Source: Branchiibius hedensis
GTDB lineage: Bacteria; Actinomycetota; Actinomycetes; Actinomycetales; Dermatophilaceae
NCBI RefSeq assembly: GCF_900108585.1
Contig: NZ_UESZ01000001.1
Location: 1,116,001-1,180,000, forward strand
DNA: 64,000 nucleotides
Direction: 5' to 3'
In this document: in pieces, positions 34,380 through 43,092 of the stretch
Layout: each line of letters starts with the position of its first letter
Numbering within the stretch: position 1 is the first letter of the stretch
Position numbers and translations under genes: made by a program
Notes under the pieces: generated by a model
The model's input: only the letters and a program-made list of their open reading frames with translations
The model's database searches: none
Told to the model about the DNA's origin: nothing

Positions 34380-35408
34380 TCAGTGACGCAGGGATGGCCA
34401 ACAGCGGTCGACGAACACCATGGCGCCGACAGTAAGACTGACTCCCACCAGCGTGGCAGCGACTCGCGTCAAGTCCCCGTCCAGAACGGTCTGCGGGGTG
34501 AAGGTCAACATCACGACCGCGAACGTGACCAGTGTCGACCACTTCCAATACGGTCCGCCGTTGAGGTTGATGGCCGTGCCTACAGCGATAGCGATGGCGC
34601 CCAACACGATCCACACCGGCTGATGCGGCACGAGCCAACCGATGAGACCCGCGCCTATGCCACCAAGCAGTGTCCCGTAGACGCGGTAGCGCTCCCTGGT
34701 CGCGGTTTCCGCGCGGGTCGGCCGCAAGATGCACACCAGGGTGAGTACGACCCACCAAACTTCCGTCCCGGGAAACCAGATCAGACAAATGGCCAGGAAC
34801 ACCGAGGCGAGTCCGCCCAGAAGTGGCCCGTAGGGCAGATCCGCCACCACCGGTCGGGGTGTCGGCAGATTGCCCCTTCCGAGCAGCCGTGTCACCACGG
34901 TCGCCCATAGCGCGCAACCCCCTGGAACCAGCGCTATGAGCAGCATCAACCGCCAGAGCGGCATCGTGGCTGCAATGCCGTCGATGGCGCGGCCCGGGTC
35001 GACCATCACATAGGCCGCGAGCATCAGGGTGAAGGCGCCGGCCTGATGGATCCCCAACCGCACCAAGCGCGCAGAGTACGCCGCGAGCGCACAGGTCAGC
35101 AGTACGCCGAGTAGCAGCTGCCAGCGGCCGGTGGCCGACGTGGCTACCGCCAGGGCCGCCGTCATCGCGATGACGCCGATCAGGCTCCACAACTGGCGGG
35201 CATCAGCCCCGATGGCTGACCAGACCGGGTTGATCCCCAGGACCGCCAGCCCGATCAGTTGTGGCCAGGGTGACAGGGCGACAGCGGCTAACCCGGCATA
35301 CGCCAGCACCACCGCAACGGCGATCCGAACGCCGGAGACCCGCGGTCGAGCAGGGTCAGCTCGACGCCGTTGCCACACGGGCCGCCACCCACCGCCGGTG
35401 CGCCACAA
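34380..35408 (-). CDS. FUSC-like multi-pass membrane protein
   Basis: A 342-residue integral membrane protein with about nine hydrophobic segments, in two halves split by a linker (RLLGRGNLPTPRPVVADLPY). The second half has the FUSC-like GTEVWWVVLTLVCILRPTRA and ATRERYRVYGTLLGGIGAGL motifs. The frame start (GTG 35408) overlaps the upstream MFS gene by 53 bases; GTG 35378 would shorten this. Probably cotranscribed with the MFS transporter; substrate unknown. Confidence 0.72.
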   Translation of the reverse strand: MWRTGGGWRPVWQRRRADPARPRVSGVRIAVAVVLAYAGLAAVALSPWPQLIGLAVLGINPVWSAIGADARQLWSLIGVIAMTAALAVATSATGRWQLLLGVLLTCALAAYSARLVRLGIHQAGAFTLMLAAYVMVDPGRAIDGIAATMPLWRLMLLIALVPGGCALWATVVTRLLGRGNLPTPRPVVADLPYGPLLGGLASVFLAICLIWFPGTEVWWVVLTLVCILRPTRAETATRERYRVYGTLLGGIGAGLIGWLVPHQPVWIVLGAIAIAVGTAINLNGGPYWKWSTLVTFAVVMLTFTPQTVLDGDLTRVAATLVGVSLTVGAMVFVDRCWPSLRH

Positions 35409-36915
35409 GAGCCATCGCAGTAAGTGCGGCGATCACCAGCGCGGTGACCGTCATGGTGACGACGAAGGCCGAACGGTAGGCGTCATGCGCGACGGTCACC
35501 AGAGCCTGCCCGTTCTGTCCCGCCGGCGTGGACCCGAACTGGGTGTACTTGTGGACCGCGGTGAGGGCCTCGCCGAGATCCGGCGGCGTCACACCTTGCT
35601 TCACCAGGTCATGGGTCACGCGGTTACCAGTGATGGCATCGAGCAGGACCATGCCACCGGCCAGGCCCACCGAGTATCCGAACTGGCCGATCGTCGTACG
35701 TGAACTGGTGACCACACCGAACGATTCCGGTGGGGCGATCTTCAGGATCAGCGATCCGTAGGGAACCAGCCCGGCGAACCCGATCCCCATCAGCAGCAGC
35801 GCCGGCAATATCGCCAGGTAGTTGCGACTGACCAGGACCGCCGCGAAGGCGAGACATGACGCGACCGAAGCGATTCCGGCGATCAGCGTGCTGCGCTCGA
35901 AACTGAGACCGCCGAGAAGGACGGAGGCGGCGATACTCAGCAAGGTCATCGGCACGAAGGCGAGAGCCACGGTGAAGGTAGACCAGCCGTCAACGAACTG
36001 CCACAGGTTGCCGACCTGCAACACCCCGACTCCTTGGAACAGGTTGAAGCCGAAGCCGATACAGACCGCCGCCAGGAATCCAGGGTTGCGCAGCAGGGAC
36101 ATCGGGAAGAACGAGTGCGCGATGCGATGGCCGCGCACAAGGAACCCGACGAGCAACAAAATCCCACCCAGGAGCGGACCCCAGGTCAGCGGTGAGCTGG
36201 CACCGGCCGGTGCGTGACTGAACCCGTAGAGCATGGCAACGATGCCAAGCGCGAGCGTCGCCTGACCCATGACGTCCAGCGGTCCACCGCTGATCTTCGG
36301 CACGGTCGGCAGGAAGACGAGGGCGGCCACGAAGGCGAGCACGGACAGTACCGGAATGATGAGGAAGGCCAATCGCCAGTTGACGGCGATCAAGTAACCG
36401 CCGACGTATCCGGATAGGACGGGCACCACGCCGCCGGCACCGGAGAAGACGCCCATGGCCGCCCCCAACTTGCCTTCGGGGGTGACAGTTCGCAGGTATG
36501 CGAACGACGAGCCGAAGACCGCCCCCAGCGCGATGCCGGCAATCGCGCGACCGATGAGGAACATCGCCGGGTTCATGGCTGCAGCTGCGACTGCGTCGCC
36601 CAACGCTGCCAGCAGAAGGGCGCCTAGCAACACGCGCTTGCGTCCTAAACGGTCGGCCAGCAAACCGGTCGAGATCACTGTGGCCGCGAGCATCAGCGTG
36701 GAGATGCTGGAGGCCAGTGCTTGCGTCGCGGGGTCCATGTGCAGCGCCCTCGATGAGGTCAGCAACGCCGTGCTGGCGATCCCGGGGTCCGCGCCCTGGA
36801 TACCGGTGAAGAGACCCAACAGCGCAGCCAGACCCATGGCATGGCGGGCAGAGATGTCTTGGTGCGTCGACGTGCCGGAACGGTTGGACTCGGTTATCGG
36901 TACTCGTGCGGGCAT
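35356..36915 (-). CDS. MFS transporter, 14-TM drug/metabolite exporter type
   Basis: A 519-residue major-facilitator protein with about 14 hydrophobic segments. Family marks: GLLADRLGRKRVLLGALLLA (motif A) and IAGIALGAVFGSSFAYLRTV (motif B-like with the GAFFGSS pattern), plus FSGAGGVVPVLSGYVGGYLI (motif C-like antiporter signature). Such DHA2-type proteins usually export drugs or amphiphilic metabolites. It lies just downstream of two amidohydrolase genes in the same direction, with 10 bases between, suggesting a shared transcript. Confidence 0.87.
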   Translation of the reverse strand: MPARVPITESNRSGTSTHQDISARHAMGLAALLGLFTGIQGADPGIASTALLTSSRALHMDPATQALASSISTLMLAATVISTGLLADRLGRKRVLLGALLLAALGDAVAAAAMNPAMFLIGRAIAGIALGAVFGSSFAYLRTVTPEGKLGAAMGVFSGAGGVVPVLSGYVGGYLIAVNWRLAFLIIPVLSVLAFVAALVFLPTVPKISGGPLDVMGQATLALGIVAMLYGFSHAPAGASSPLTWGPLLGGILLLVGFLVRGHRIAHSFFPMSLLRNPGFLAAVCIGFGFNLFQGVGVLQVGNLWQFVDGWSTFTVALAFVPMTLLSIAASVLLGGLSFERSTLIAGIASVASCLAFAAVLVSRNYLAILPALLLMGIGFAGLVPYGSLILKIAPPESFGVVTSSRTTIGQFGYSVGLAGGMVLLDAITGNRVTHDLVKQGVTPPDLGEALTAVHKYTQFGSTPAGQNGQALVTVAHDAYRSAFVVTMTVTALVIAALTAMALVAHRRWVAARVATASS

Positions 36916-36925
36916 AGCTGCTCCT

Positions 36926-38206
36926 TCAGTGCTGAGCCAGGTCCAACAGGTGCTCGTATGCCACGTGGACGAAGATGCGCAGGTAGTCCAGGAGGCTGTC
37001 GTCGTCGGCGTAGAACTCCGGGTTATGGTTCATGGCCATCCCGCGGCCGCCCTCGACCGGAGCGACCGAGTTGCCGACCAGGTGGGTGTCCTGGACGCCG
37101 TAGTTGAAGTAGGCGCCGCCGAACTCACGCACGAAGACCGACATATCGTCGTAGCCGAGGACGGCCGGCGAGTCGAAGACACGCTCCGCGCCGATCACTT
37201 GCTCGATCACCGGGCGCACCTTGCTCACCCAGTCAGGCGTGTTGTTCACCGGGGGAATGTCCTGCAGATAGTCCACGGTTGCCGTCGCGCCGTACGCCGC
37301 GGCGGTGTTCTGCACCAGGACGCGAAGGTGGTCCTGGGCGGTGGCCATGTCTCCGTCGTCCAGACACCGGATGGTGCCCCAGAGCAGGACATGGTCGCCG
37401 ATGATGTTGAACCTGCCGACGTCCTCAAGGTGGCCAAATGACACCGTCACCGGGTTCGTCGCGGGGATCTGCCGGTAGATCTGAGCACTGCCTGAAATGA
37501 TCTGCGCCGCAACCGGATACGGATCGATCCCGTACCACGGCGTTGAGGCATGCACCTGCTGGCCCTGCACTCGGACCTTCACCAGGCAGGAGGCGGCGTA
37601 GGAGTTTCCGACGTGCACACCGACGGTTCCAAGCGGGATCGGCGCAACGTGCATCCCGAAGACCATGGTCGGCGACGCAGAGGTGAACGCACCGGCGTCC
37701 ACCATCGCTTGCGCGCCGCCGGTCTCATCCGGCGGCGGTCCTTCCTCGGCCGGCTGAAAGATGAACATCACGGTTCCCGGTAGCTGGTCCTTGACCGATG
37801 CCAGCACCTGGGCAGCGGCCAGCAGCGTGGCCGTGTGGCAGTCGTGGCCGCACGCGTGGGCAACGGGGAATGGCCCGCCCGGGTAGTTCTCGTCGACGAC
37901 CGTCGAGGCGAAGTCGACCCCGGAGGTCTCCTTGACCGGCAGGGCGTCGATGTCTGCGCGCAGACCGGCCACCCCCGAGCCCGGCAGCCCGCCACGCAGA
38001 ATTGCTACCACCCCGTGACCAGCGATGCCCTGGTGGACTTCCTCGATCCCGAAGGCGGCCAGCTTGGCCACGATGAAGTCAGCAGTGTTGGCTTCCCGGT
38101 TGGAAAGTTCTGGGTTCTGATGGAGGTGGTGGCGCCAGGACACCTGGTCTGGATGGATTGCCGCTGCGGCTTTGTCGAGCGCGGCTCGCGTTTCTAGTGC
38201 TGGCAT
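36926..38206 (-). CDS. M20-family metal-dependent amidohydrolase (hippurate/IAA-amino-acid hydrolase type)
   Basis: Zinc-dependent amidase or deacylase of 426 aa. Landmarks: SWRHHLHQNPELSNREANTA at the N-terminus, GLRADIDALPVKETSGV, the metal motif HACGHDCHTATLLAAAQVL, and FQPAEEGPPPDETGGAQAM. The insertion domain starts around VKVRVQGQQVHASTPWYGID. Likely removes an acyl or aromatic group from an amino acid or peptide-like substrate. ATG 38206 is chosen; its start overlaps the end of the neighbouring amidohydrolase by 13 bases. Confidence 0.9.
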   Translation of the reverse strand: MPALETRAALDKAAAAIHPDQVSWRHHLHQNPELSNREANTADFIVAKLAAFGIEEVHQGIAGHGVVAILRGGLPGSGVAGLRADIDALPVKETSGVDFASTVVDENYPGGPFPVAHACGHDCHTATLLAAAQVLASVKDQLPGTVMFIFQPAEEGPPPDETGGAQAMVDAGAFTSASPTMVFGMHVAPIPLGTVGVHVGNSYAASCLVKVRVQGQQVHASTPWYGIDPYPVAAQIISGSAQIYRQIPATNPVTVSFGHLEDVGRFNIIGDHVLLWGTIRCLDDGDMATAQDHLRVLVQNTAAAYGATATVDYLQDIPPVNNTPDWVSKVRPVIEQVIGAERVFDSPAVLGYDDMSVFVREFGGAYFNYGVQDTHLVGNSVAPVEGGRGMAMNHNPEFYADDDSLLDYLRIFVHVAYEHLLDLAQH

Positions 38207-39906
38207 AGCGGTACCCCGAGAGCGATCATCTGGTCGATGTCGGTCTTCGGCAGACCTTCTCCCGCAGAGGCGAATTCGTCCATGTCGATCGGTGAACCGC
38301 CCACCCACGTGCCCAGAACCTCGATCTTCTCGATCGTGTCGACCGGCACCGCGTACGGATCGGCGCCAAGCAGGACGAAGTCGGCCAGCTTGCCGACCTC
38401 GATCGAGCCGACCTGGTCCTCGTGGCGCAACGAGTACGCCGCGTTGATCGTGATTGCGCGCAGGCCCTCGTCGACGCTGATCGCCTGCTCGGCGCCGTGC
38501 AACTGACCGCTGACGGTGCGCCGGGTCACCATCGACTGCACGCTGCGCAGCGGCATCGGCGGGCTGACACTGCCGTCGTTGTGGAAGGAGACCTTCAGGC
38601 CGGCGTCGAATGCGTCGCGGGCGCGCTGCCATTGGGAGCCCACCTCGCTGGCGAACATCTTGCCGTCGAGCAGGTCACCCCAGTAGGAGAACTGGAAGGG
38701 GCCTAGCGAGGGAACCACGCCAATCTGGGCCATCCGGGGGAACTGGTCCTTGCGGGCGCCCCCGATGTGTTCGATCCGCCAGCGGTGGTCGGTGCCGGAC
38801 AAGTCGTGCTTGTCGAGCGCGCGGCTAAAGGCGTCCAGCACGATGTCGGCCGCCACATCACCGTTGGCGTGGAACGACATCTGCCAACCCTGTGGTGCGT
38901 ATTGGTCGAGTAGCGAATCCAACTGCGCGCGTGAGTAGTTCATCTGTTCCTCGCCATGCAGGCCCGGAACGATCCCCGCGGCATGCGTCGTCGGCGTGTC
39001 CAGGTACGGCGTGCTCATCGCCACGTTGCCGATCCACGGTGACCCGTCGGCCCACAGCTTCACCCCGATCTTGCGCAGCATGTTCTCCGGCACATCGGAG
39101 GTGAACGGATCGCCCGCATCGGGCTCGGTCGACATGTGATAGAGCGAGATCCGCAGCGGACAAGACGGCAGTTTCGCCAACGCTTCATAGGCGGACTTCA
39201 CCGACGCGCGGTAGGTGTGCTCGGAGGTCGAGGTAATTCCCGCTGCGGCGAAGTACAGGTAGTACTCGACGGCGCCCTGCAGTGGGTTGCCCTGGGAGAG
39301 CAAGACGTCGGCGACCGGCTGGGCGAAGACCTCAATGGCGGGAACCTCATGGGCCCGGCCGTTCAGACTGCCGTCCGGGTTGCGCTCGAAGGACCCGCCC
39401 ACCGGGTCCTTCGGCGGGTTGTCGATGAATCCGAGCTTCTTCAGCACGGCGGTGGTGACGTAGCCCGCGTGGCCGGAGTTGTCCTGCACGAACACCATGC
39501 GGTCGCCGAAGATGGCGTCCAGCGAGGCAGCATCCGGGGCGTCGTGTTCGTGCAACAACGCATCGAAACCGGAGAACGCCAGCGGACTGCCCGGCGGCGT
39601 CTCGTCGATTGCCTTCTGGAACATGGCCAGGACGTCGTCCCACTTCGGGGCGAACCACGGAGCGATCCAGTAGTTGGGCGGCATGACGCCCGGGCCGGTC
39701 ACGACCGGATGTGAGTGCGCGTCGATGAATCCGGGCATCAGGGCGGCGGCCTTGGTGTCGACAAGGTCGGCCTGCGGCAGTGCCGCCTGACAAGCGGCGA
39801 GCGTACCGACCGCGACGATGCGATCGTCAGAAACAGCAACGGCTTCGGCGCGGGGAAGACGCGGGTCCATCGTGATGACGGTGTTCGCAGTGAGTATTCG
39901 GTCCAT
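38194..39906 (-). CDS. Metal-dependent amidohydrolase, YtcJ-like
   Basis: A 570-residue amidohydrolase-superfamily enzyme: N-terminal TANTVITMDPRLPRAEAVAV, metal motif MPGFIDAHSHPV, long insert, FHANGDVAADIVLDAFSRAL, RIEHIGGA, and the end VGSIEVGKLADFVLLGADPY. This is the N-substituted-formamide-deformylase/YtcJ pattern; the substrate may be an amide or aryl compound. ATG 39906 is preferred over TTG 39915. First gene of a probable M38-M20-MFS-FUSC operon. Confidence 0.87.
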   Translation of the reverse strand: MDRILTANTVITMDPRLPRAEAVAVSDDRIVAVGTLAACQAALPQADLVDTKAAALMPGFIDAHSHPVVTGPGVMPPNYWIAPWFAPKWDDVLAMFQKAIDETPPGSPLAFSGFDALLHEHDAPDAASLDAIFGDRMVFVQDNSGHAGYVTTAVLKKLGFIDNPPKDPVGGSFERNPDGSLNGRAHEVPAIEVFAQPVADVLLSQGNPLQGAVEYYLYFAAAGITSTSEHTYRASVKSAYEALAKLPSCPLRISLYHMSTEPDAGDPFTSDVPENMLRKIGVKLWADGSPWIGNVAMSTPYLDTPTTHAAGIVPGLHGEEQMNYSRAQLDSLLDQYAPQGWQMSFHANGDVAADIVLDAFSRALDKHDLSGTDHRWRIEHIGGARKDQFPRMAQIGVVPSLGPFQFSYWGDLLDGKMFASEVGSQWQRARDAFDAGLKVSFHNDGSVSPPMPLRSVQSMVTRRTVSGQLHGAEQAISVDEGLRAITINAAYSLRHEDQVGSIEVGKLADFVLLGADPYAVPVDTIEKIEVLGTWVGGSPIDMDEFASAGEGLPKTDIDQMIALGVPLCQH

Positions 39907-40002
39907 GGCGGGCAAGCTACTCAGCCCGCAGCGACCGACTTTGAAAAGTGGTCGGTTGATACGACAGCAAGTCTGAGGCAGGAATCCTCAGTCGTGCCTA
40001 GC

Positions 40003-40659
40003 ATGAAAGCTGTGCAGGACACATGGGTGCGACGGGTCCTCGTCGTAGAGGACCAGTCCGCGATGCGCACACTGATCTGCGACACCCTCAAGCGCCATGG
40101 CTGGGAAGTCAGAGGCGTGGGCGACGCCGATGACGCACTGCGGGTATTTCCCGGCTTCGATCCCGATGCGCTGTTGACCGACATTGACCTCGGCAGTCGG
40201 CCCGATGGCGCCGAACTCGCCCTGATGCTGCACGGTCTGGCTCCGCACCTCGGGATTGTCTTCGTCTCCAGCTTCCCGCGCGCGGCTGCCGGGGCAACTG
40301 CGATGGGAGTGCGTGGCGCGGTCTTCGTCGGCAAGGACGAGATCAACTCGCCGGAGGACCTGCTCAACGCGCTGGAGGCCGCCCTCACCGTGCAACCGGC
40401 CGCCGCGCCTTCCCGGTCCGCCGGGCCCGACCGGGAAGGTCTGGGCACCTTGACCAGACACCAGTTGGAGATTCTGGCGCTGGTGGCGCGGGGTGCCTCC
40501 AACGAACAGATCGCGGAGACCACGGATTCGTCGGTGCGGGCGGTCGAACGCTCGATCAGTCGTATTTTCCAGCGGCTGAACATCAGTGCCGACCCGGCCA
40601 TCAACCCACGCGTGGTGGCTGCCGCGCGGTACATCGCGGCCTTCGGGCCAGGACGATGA
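40003..40659 (+). CDS. Response regulator with LuxR-type output domain
   Basis: A 218-residue regulator. Receiver domain: acidic pair E16-D17 (VLVVEDQS), phosphoacceptor D60 (LLTDIDLG), conserved Lys in FVGKDE. Output: LuxR helix-turn-helix (LTRHQLEILALVARGASNEQ then IAETTDSSVRAVERSISRIF). All receiver residues needed for phosphorylation are present. ATGA overlap with the sensor gene. Confidence 0.87.
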   Translation: MKAVQDTWVRRVLVVEDQSAMRTLICDTLKRHGWEVRGVGDADDALRVFPGFDPDALLTDIDLGSRPDGAELALMLHGLAPHLGIVFVSSFPRAAAGATAMGVRGAVFVGKDEINSPEDLLNALEAALTVQPAAAPSRSAGPDREGLGTLTRHQLEILALVARGASNEQIAETTDSSVRAVERSISRIFQRLNISADPAINPRVVAAARYIAAFGPGR

Positions 40660-42341
40660 TCAACCTCGGCCAGTCGTGGCGCCGGGTAGTCGGATCCGGA
40701 CACTTCATCACCTGGCCCGTCTTCCCTTTCACCGGGGCACTGGCAGTGACCGTCATGGGGCCGTTGCTCACGCTGCACGAGCGCGCGGACCTGCTGCCCG
40801 CCGTTCTCGCGTCAGTCGCTGCGTGGGTGGTCTTCGCCGCCATCCTCGCCGTGGCCGCCATGCTCGAGCGGTTGCTGTCAGCACCGGTGCAGAGAGCGGC
40901 GGCAGTGCTCGCGGGCGTCGGGGTCGCCAGCGTATCGAGGCCCTTCGTGCAGGATGGGTTGATGACGGCGTTCGGAGGCCACCCACCCGACGCCGGGCAA
41001 CACGATCTACGAATCGTCACCAACGTGATCGTCTGGACCGTGACGATCTCGGTGATTGCTGTCGCCGTCGATGCAGAGCGCACCCGACGACGGGTGAATG
41101 TACTGCTGCGGCAGGCTCTTTCACAGCTGCAGAGCACTGGTCAACGGGCCGCCGAATTCGACGAGGCCGCCAGGACGGCGATCAAGGCCTGCACCCGGCA
41201 GTTCGGTGCGGAGATTGCGACCTGGCCATCGCGAGCCGATCTCGCCGATGTCGCTGGCGAATTCGCCCACCAGCGGGTGCGCCCGACCAGCCATGCCCTG
41301 GCTCAACAAGCCAACGGGCCGTTGCCGCCGATGCATCGAGCTGTCGCCGTCGATCTCGACGAACCACGACGACCACGCCTGCGCCTGCCGCCCGTCGGTC
41401 TGGTCGTAGCTCTCTACCTGGTGATCTTCCTGCCCTACGGCTGTTTCCGCCTCTCGGCGCGCGAAGTCATCAGCTCCCTGATCGTGCTGGCGATCGGCGG
41501 GACGCTCGCGGACCTCGTGCCACGACGGCTACCTCACCGATACCTGCCGCGCCGACGGGCCGTCCTGTTCCTGGTTTTGTCGGTGTGCGTCGGAGCCGGG
41601 ATCACCGTGAGTTCCGTGGTGATGGGCCACCGCAGCGGCGTCGTGGTGTTGATACCGGTCGTGGCGTATCCCATGTTCGCCCTCGCCGCCAGCCTCTGCT
41701 ACGGCGCCATGAACTCGCGCAAGGTGTCCGAACGGCGGTTGAACGCCGCTGTGGCACAGGCCAGCCGGAGCGCCAGGTTGAGCACCGCGACATCACGTAC
41801 GGCGCTCCTCACGGCGAGTGGGCTGCTGCACCGTGATCTGCAGGCGGCGTGCGTCCTGTTGGCCCACGATCCGACGGACAACGCGCAGATCCTGCAGGCT
41901 CGCGCCGTCGTCGAGCAGGTCGGCGCGGTCTTCGACACGAACACTGCGGGCCCGGGCTGGTCGGCGTTCACGTCGCTGATCAACACGTGGGGTCGCGTCG
42001 TCACCATCGAGGACCGGATCCAGGACGCGGTGCGCGACGACCTCGAAGCGCAACCAGCGGCGGCCGCAGACGCCTACGAGGTCATCGCCGAAGGCTTGCT
42101 CAACGCGGTGAAGCACGCTCCCGGGGCTCCCATCCGCGTCGTGGGTCGGGCCGTTGCCACCGGCGCCGGATCGTCGCTGCTCGTGCAAGTGATCAGCGTT
42201 GGTGCTCGGTCCGGTGCATCGGTGCTGCGACAGGATTCCGCCGCAGCCCGTGCGGGGGCGTGGCTACACCAAGAGCCGGAGGGCGTCGTACTCGAAGCGT
42301 TGATCCCGCTGGAGCACAGCTACACCCGGGTTGTCGTGTAG
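40656..42341 (+). CDS. Membrane sensor protein, atypical histidine-kinase-like
   Basis: A 561-residue partner of the response regulator. Two membrane blocks (about 15-150 with four or five helices and 245-350 with four or five helices) flank a cytoplasmic segment (RTRRRVNVLLRQALSQLQST). The C-terminal part has LLHRDLQAACVLLAHD, resembling the H-box of LuxR-partner kinases, and an N-box-like AYEVIAEGLLNAVKHAPGAP. No clear G-box (DxGxG) follows; the corresponding region reads VQVISVGARSGASVL. Kinase activity is therefore uncertain. Confidence 0.72.
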   Translation: MINLGQSWRRVVGSGHFITWPVFPFTGALAVTVMGPLLTLHERADLLPAVLASVAAWVVFAAILAVAAMLERLLSAPVQRAAAVLAGVGVASVSRPFVQDGLMTAFGGHPPDAGQHDLRIVTNVIVWTVTISVIAVAVDAERTRRRVNVLLRQALSQLQSTGQRAAEFDEAARTAIKACTRQFGAEIATWPSRADLADVAGEFAHQRVRPTSHALAQQANGPLPPMHRAVAVDLDEPRRPRLRLPPVGLVVALYLVIFLPYGCFRLSAREVISSLIVLAIGGTLADLVPRRLPHRYLPRRRAVLFLVLSVCVGAGITVSSVVMGHRSGVVVLIPVVAYPMFALAASLCYGAMNSRKVSERRLNAAVAQASRSARLSTATSRTALLTASGLLHRDLQAACVLLAHDPTDNAQILQARAVVEQVGAVFDTNTAGPGWSAFTSLINTWGRVVTIEDRIQDAVRDDLEAQPAAAADAYEVIAEGLLNAVKHAPGAPIRVVGRAVATGAGSSLLVQVISVGARSGASVLRQDSAAARAGAWLHQEPEGVVLEALIPLEHSYTRVVV

Positions 42342-42390
42342 GCCGAACATTCCGGATTCCGCCGACCTGGGGTGGTCGTACGTTCTCGGC

Positions 42391-43074
42391 GTGTCCTCTC
42401 CGTCGCTCACTCAACTCATCCCGCTGGCCGCCAGCCTGATCATCTCGCCGCTGCCGATCATCGCGGTCGTCGCCATGGCGCTGGGGACACGCGGCCGGTC
42501 GGCGGCCATCGTCTTCACGGCCGTCTACACCGCCATCGGAATCGCGGTGACGGCGGGGACCGCCTTCAGTACCCATGCGGCGGTCAGAGCCACCGGTGCA
42601 AAAGACAGCACCGTCAGTGTGGTCGCGAGTGCGGTGATCGGGCTTGCCTTCCTGGCGTTGGCGATCCTCAACTGGCGGCAACGCCCGAAACCGCCCGGGT
42701 CGGCTGCGAAGACGCCGGGCTGGTTGGCGAAGACCGAGACCATCTCGATCGGCGGTGCAGCGACGCTCGGACTGGCTATGGGACTGACACAGAGCAAGAA
42801 CTTCCCGGCCTTGATCAAGGCGGGCACGATCATTGCCGCAGACAATCACAATCCGGTCTTCATCCTGCTCATGTCGACGCTCTTTGCGACGGTGGGCTCG
42901 CTGGCCATGATCCTGCTGACGCTGGCGGCAGCGAGCGGGTCGCCGACGACGCGGGAGCGGATGGAGGGTCTGAAGACCGACCTCATCGCGCACAACGCCT
43001 TCATCATGGCGACCCTCTTCGGGATTCTGGCGGCCTCCGAACTGGCCCACACCATCCAAGCCCTCCTGCACTGA
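42391..43074 (+). CDS. GAP-family (Sap-like) six-TM membrane protein
   Basis: A 227-residue membrane protein with six hydrophobic segments in two sets of three. LTQLIPLAASLIISPLPIIA at the start with GLAMGLTQSKNFPALIKAGT in the second half is the GAP (SfLAP/Sap) pattern known from mycobacterial glycolipid export accessory proteins. The frame is open to 42331, but GTG 42391 gives a start right before the first membrane helix. Follows the two-component pair and precedes the esterase by 18 bases. Confidence 0.75.
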   Translation: MSSPSLTQLIPLAASLIISPLPIIAVVAMALGTRGRSAAIVFTAVYTAIGIAVTAGTAFSTHAAVRATGAKDSTVSVVASAVIGLAFLALAILNWRQRPKPPGSAAKTPGWLAKTETISIGGAATLGLAMGLTQSKNFPALIKAGTIIAADNHNPVFILLMSTLFATVGSLAMILLTLAAASGSPTTRERMEGLKTDLIAHNAFIMATLFGILAASELAHTIQALLH

Positions 43075-43092
43075 CCTAGAAAGGCAAGCACC

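Noticed and set aside
36455-37441. 328-codon plus-strand frame over the MFS and M20 genes
   Set aside because: Both opposite-strand genes have clear motifs; this frame has none and spans two gene boundaries.
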